64,000 nt of DNA, taken from NCBI GenBank assembly GCA_963920765.1, contig OY987242.1, positions 10,814,789 through 10,878,788 of the forward strand. Direction: 5' to 3'. The position numbers were made by a program, and so were the translations under genes. Below the pieces are notes generated by a model. The model had not been told where the DNA came from and did no database searches. It saw nothing but the letters and a program-made list of their open reading frames with translations. Origin of the DNA: Ulota crispa (taxonomy: Eukaryota > Streptophyta > Bryopsida > Orthotrichales > Orthotrichaceae). Position 1 is the first letter of the stretch. The number at the start of each line of letters is the position of its first letter. Below, piece after piece: positions 60,063 to 64,000 of the stretch.

Positions 60063-61075
60063 TAAGGTGGTATGCTTGAATTGTGACCTCTGTCATGTAA
60101 AGTGTTCCATAGGGTGTCAGGAATGGTAATGTAGTGGTTCTTGAATGGATCTCTTTAACCCCTAAATGCTTGAGGCATCAAATTTTGGGGTCAACAATAC
60201 TTTGCAGCTCAATAAACCTAAATAATTTGCTTTTTTTGGTTATTTATATTTTTGAACTATTCATTTTGAAGTCTAGTTTTAGCATAAAAAATTTGATTTT
60301 GAAAATGATTAATTCTAGTTTTCTATTCAAAATTTTGTGCATGGGTCTTGACTTTCTATAGTGCTAAGAGTTCTTGGAAATGAACCTCAAATACACTAGA
60401 CATTGGAGAAAAATTTGCACTAGAAATTTATTTGAAAAAAATTGTAGAAGAGATTTTGAAAAGTAGTAAAGTGATTGTAGTTAAATATGTTATGTCCTTT
60501 AACCTTGTATTTTTGCGGTGACCAATCTTTTAGATTCAACATGTGAAAGGACAATTGAAAGACTTCAAGTCATTTTTGCAATTTTAGTACCCTCATGATC
60601 AAACATTATATATTCAATTCATATGTGATATAACTATGTTTTTTTTCCTATGTGATTTCTAACATATCTAGTTTGATTTCAAACGGCTACAATTTAAGAA
60701 TAATTGAATCAACTTATTAAAATGTTGGCTTTTTGTTCAATTTAGAGCACAGTTATAGAAGCTCAAGAAAGGCCTCACGCATTTAGGGGTTAAGTCATAA
60801 AAGGAAAAGTGTATTCTATTGCAAGAGCCAATCATACTCCTTGACCTTGGTTTCACCTCATATCTTCATAAGTGGTAGGGGAACAGTTTATGGGAGACCT
60901 AGAGTTACAATTAGGTTTCTACTGTAGAAACTTTGAAAATTCATCAATAATTCAATTATGCTTCAAAAAATATGAAAAAATTGTAATACATTTGACATTT
61001 ATTTCTCTTTATTTTCAAATTAGACAAAAAAACTCTCTCTTGAAAAGCCCATGAAAAATAAGACTAACTCTTACA
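60063..61075. mobile_element. TAAGGT-ended element U2 hosting T16
   Basis: Left end TAAGGTGGTATGCTTGAATT; inverse-orientation relative of U1 (shared phrases include GGTCTCCCATAAAC on one strand). The right end is worn and set by alignment only. T16 is inserted about 95 bases inside it. Confidence 0.6.
60159..60789. mobile_element. TTAA-flanked element T16 (family A, inverse, 631 bp)
   Basis: TTAA at 60155-60158 and 60790-60793; ends CCCCTAAATGCTTGAGG and GCATTTAGGGG. Inverse orientation relative to T1. The matching place in U1 is uninterrupted (AAGACTAAAGAGGATCC). Confidence 0.88.
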
Positions 61076-62427
61076 AAGACAATTTTGTTATAAATAATAA
61101 AATACAACCTTTTCTATATATAGAATAATACAACCAAGAATAGATGCCAATCATCTATATTAATAAAAGAATAGCCGTCAATCAGTTAGGGCCTATCATG
61201 TAATAGCGTTCAATCAGTTAGGGTCGGGCATAAGTTAGGTTTGGGCACAACTAGGATCAAAAAGGCATAAATGGATAAAGTAAAATCACCTATGACTCTC
61301 TTTTATTTGCTTCACTAGAGGTCAACAATAAGTCACTGGCAGTTGCACCACAACTTTCTCTTGGCCAAAAGAGGGCACAAGGATAAGAGGACACGGGAAT
61401 AAGGGGGCATGGGAATAGCAAAAATTTGGCAACTAGTTTTAGTGGGTTTAGGACCTTGTGTACTCCACATACAAGTCTTAAGGTGTTGTGAGGTTTATGA
61501 CACACAATTTATTTTTTGTTGTGAGTTTGATGAGTTCGTTGTGTTTTTATGGCTTTGTAAGGTAATGAAGAGAAGGATGAAGGTGAGTATTTGTTGTTGA
61601 TTTGGTGTTCTTGAAAAGTTTGACATGGATGAAGAAGGTATGTTTATTTTCATTCTATTTCTGCCTAATTTTGAATCTACAGGACCAACATGGGAGAGAG
61701 GAATACATGCGTAATGTGGTTTATAGTGAGGCTTTACTTTGAATTAGATTGCTAGCGTTTTTGAGTGAAATAGTTTTAAATTTTAAATTGGCACATTTTT
61801 AAGATTGCTATTGCAAAATTTTTTAATTGCAAGGTTATTTGTGTTGCTTCCATTGGTACAACAGGTACGTAAACTAGTCTACATAATAATTGAATATTGT
61901 GCTGTGGTGGTGGTGGTCGAACTCAACGGTTCCATGGGTGGGAGGACGATTCCGCAAAGCCCATCTTTAGTTCCATCTAAAAAAAGAGTAGAGTACAAGT
62001 TGAACCAAATTTATACATGGAATAAAGTAAACATGTCACTGGTAGTTGCACCGTCACTAGCAATTGCACCACAACTTTCTCTCGACAAAAAGAGGGCACG
62101 AGGATAGGGGGCATGAGGATAGAGGGTGGAGGGCATAATCCCGTTGGTACAACAGGCAGTATACTTGTTATAAATAATAGGATACAACCTTTTCAATAGA
62201 ATACAATCTTTTCTATATATAGAAAAGGACCAACCAAGAATAGAGATTGGCTGAGAAAGAGTGTCATGGTGCAACTTCTAGTGACATGTTTGTCCTTTTA
62301 CAGGGGAGAAAGAGGTACATGCATAGAGTGGAGAGAGGGGTACATGCATAGAGTGGAGAGAGGGGTACATGCATAAAGTGGTTTAAACTATGGCTTTACT
62401 TTGAATCAAGTTAGTGGCGTTTGTGAG
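61076..62427. repeat. Diffuse repeat block (GGTACAACA family)
   Basis: Several phrases recur here and elsewhere: GTTGCACCACAACTTTCTCT (61344 region, 62063 region, 45505 region), GTTATAAATAATA plus ATACAACCTTTTC (61090, 62180), and TTGGTACAACARGTACGTAAAC (61855, 46997, and a worn form at 63611). A 23-base unit ACATGCATAGAGTGGAGAG recurs near 62320-62370. No gene is supported; the block looks like scrambled copies of one larger element. Confidence 0.55.
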
Positions 62428-62431
62428 TTAA

Positions 62432-63509
62432 CCCCTAAAGGCCCAAGGGGTGTTTTCACTAGAAACTGCCAAAATTTGTGATTTTTCAATATGTTGATGT
62501 GAATTTTAATTTGAAAACTATTTTTGAAACTTTAACCATTCAAAATTGCAATAAAATGTTTTAGTATTGATTGCAAAAAATTTTAGCCCATTTGACCGCA
62601 GGGATTGAAAGATTATAGCATTCAAAATTTATATAATTTTTTTGTCCCTACCCAAATGGATCAGCACACTTTGAGCCTCTTTGGAGTCAATTTTTTGGTT
62701 GGCATGAATTAAAGTTTTTTTTCCGTTGATATCTAAATCTTGCTAGGTACACTCATGAAAAGTTTCAAGAGCAAACTATGAATCTAGCTTAAGGTATGTT
62801 CTCACTTGGTGTTAGGAGAAGTATTAGCAATATGAATGTAGTCAAAAAGTGCGTCCAAATACATTTAATTTTCCTCCCGCTAATATTCCTCCTAACACAA
62901 AGTGTGAATGTACCCTAAGGGTACATTGCCTTGCAGTATAAGGAGGTTATGGGAATTGGCAATACATTAGTTATTCTTTCATGATTTCTTGTGCAAATGA
63001 GCAAGTCTTTTATTTGAAATCCAAATGGTAGAAAGTTAGAGACAAATATTTTGAACATGTGAAAAAGAAGCTCAAGAGTTTTGGATCTATAGATTGAAAG
63101 ATACTAGGGCCTGAAGTTAGAGGAAACTATTTTTTCTTGAAATTGCCCAAACATAGTTAACAAAGTATGACTCCCTTTAGAATGTGATGTGAGAGCTCAA
63201 TTTATTTATTCTTTTGACAATTGTACACCATGTTTTTTTAGTTATATACTAGCCAAATTTCAAAAGTTGATGAGAGTTTTAGCATAAGATTTCCCAAATA
63301 TGCCCAAATTGCCGGAGTTGCCCAAATTCCTTTGGGTAGCATAACTCTTGAATTAGCCATCCAATTGGGGAAAAAATCACATTCCCACTTAGGGGATACA
63401 TATTTGCACATTGTGTAACAATTTTGAGAACATCCAATAAAAATTAACTCCATATGACCCTACCCAAGGTCTCAAGTGGCTATTGAACAGACACTTGGGC
63501 CTTTAGGGA
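62432..63509. mobile_element. TTAA-flanked element T17 (1078 bp with insert)
   Basis: TTAA at 62428-62431; left end CCCCTAAAGGCCCAAGGGG; right end CTTGGGCCTTTAGGGA with the site changed to TTAC. It contains the 128-bp foldback at 62790-62917; without it the length is about 950. Confidence 0.75.
62790..62917. mobile_element. 128-bp TAAGGT-ended foldback nested in T17
   Basis: Left TAAGGTATGTTCTCACTT; right AAGTGTGAATGTACCCTA; arms also share GTGTTAGGAG and TATTAGC. Confidence 0.8.
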
Positions 63510-64000
63510 TTACCCAATCACTCATGATTTAAAATTTAAAATTGGCCACATTTTGTAATAAGATTACTAGCCCAAAATTTTATTGTTACAAAGACATTCC
63601 TATTGCCTCCATTGGTACAACAAGTACCTACACTCGTTAGAGCATACTACCTTTGGAGAAAAATGACTAAAAAATATTAGGGGGTTACTGCTAAAACTGG
63701 CCAATGTATTAGAAATCCGGTTGAACCCACTAAACAATGGAAATTAGCCGGCAGAGCTAAAATTTCTCCTTGAACACTGACAAGGAGAAGAGGGACCAAT
63801 GTTTTTTTTGGCAATTTGGTGCTCAATTGCACCAAAATAAAAAATTGGCTAAAAAATGTGCCGGGTCAAATTTTAAGGAAAATGGATGAAATTGTCAAAT
63901 TTGTGAATGAAAACCAAATTATAAACATGTAATATGTGCTAATATGATATTTTCTATCCAATATGTGGATGAATGTTGAAATTTGGAGCACCACTATAAC
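63510..64000. other. Intergenic edge
   Basis: Contains one more piece of the GGTACAACA repeat (about 63535-63640). Otherwise no gene or element seen. Confidence 0.35.

Overview
This is nuclear DNA from a land plant. The evidence is a LOB-domain (LBD) transcription factor, a plant X8/CBM43 wall protein, many short introns with GT..AG borders, and dense miniature DNA transposons. Intergenic DNA is strongly AT-rich, while coding exons, above all the LBD gene, are GC-richer. I cannot name the species from the sequence.

Five protein genes can be reconstructed, all on the minus strand: (1) a secreted X8-domain protein, 2957-1309, 2 exons, 150 aa; (2) RNA polymerase III subunit RPC6/RPC34, 17154-13623, 10 exons, 289 aa, complete; (3) mitochondrial coenzyme Q-binding COQ10, 24542-22369, 4 exons, 240 aa; (4) the La protein LA1, 31951-28404, 10 exons, 437 aa, complete; (5) a class I LOB-domain protein, 44304-43666, a single open exon, 212 aa. 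I joined the exons by eye from splice borders, reading phase and family motifs. Every joined frame is a whole number of codons. RPC6 makes tRNA, 5S and U6 RNAs as part of Pol III, and La binds the 3' oligo-U of those transcripts, so two partners of one pathway lie 11 kb apart and each has a copy of the same 330-350 bp repeat upstream.

The rest, roughly 85 percent, is gene-poor and built from nested miniature inverted-repeat elements. The dominant group has termini like CCCCTAAAGGACC...GGTCCTTTAGGGG and is flanked on both sides by TTAA. There are about seventeen copies, in at least four families of different internal sequence (about 650, 920, 880-926 and 640 bp). Several insertions have a related uninterrupted copy elsewhere in the window, which gives the empty site and supports a TTAA target duplication. 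That is the signature of the piggyBac superfamily. No transposase is present, so these would be non-autonomous copies. From 45254 to about 48260 up to five such elements stand end to end, sharing single TTAA sites.

Other groups: elements with TAAGGT termini (8 copies); foldback elements with 8-bp target duplications (3 families); CACTA-type elements; a 555-bp element present once clean and once carrying two nested insertions; and a 720-bp element with GCAAGAAACACT termini. Layout: 1-3.6 kb X8 gene; 3.6-13.6 kb element field; 13.6-18.5 kb RPC6 with three elements packed upstream; 22.3-24.5 kb COQ10; 25.5-27.4 kb nested elements; 28.4-32.5 kb La; 32.5-43.6 kb elements and featureless DNA; 43.6-44.3 kb LBD gene; 45.2-64 kb almost entirely elements with one orphan GC-rich island at 49.34-49.70 kb.
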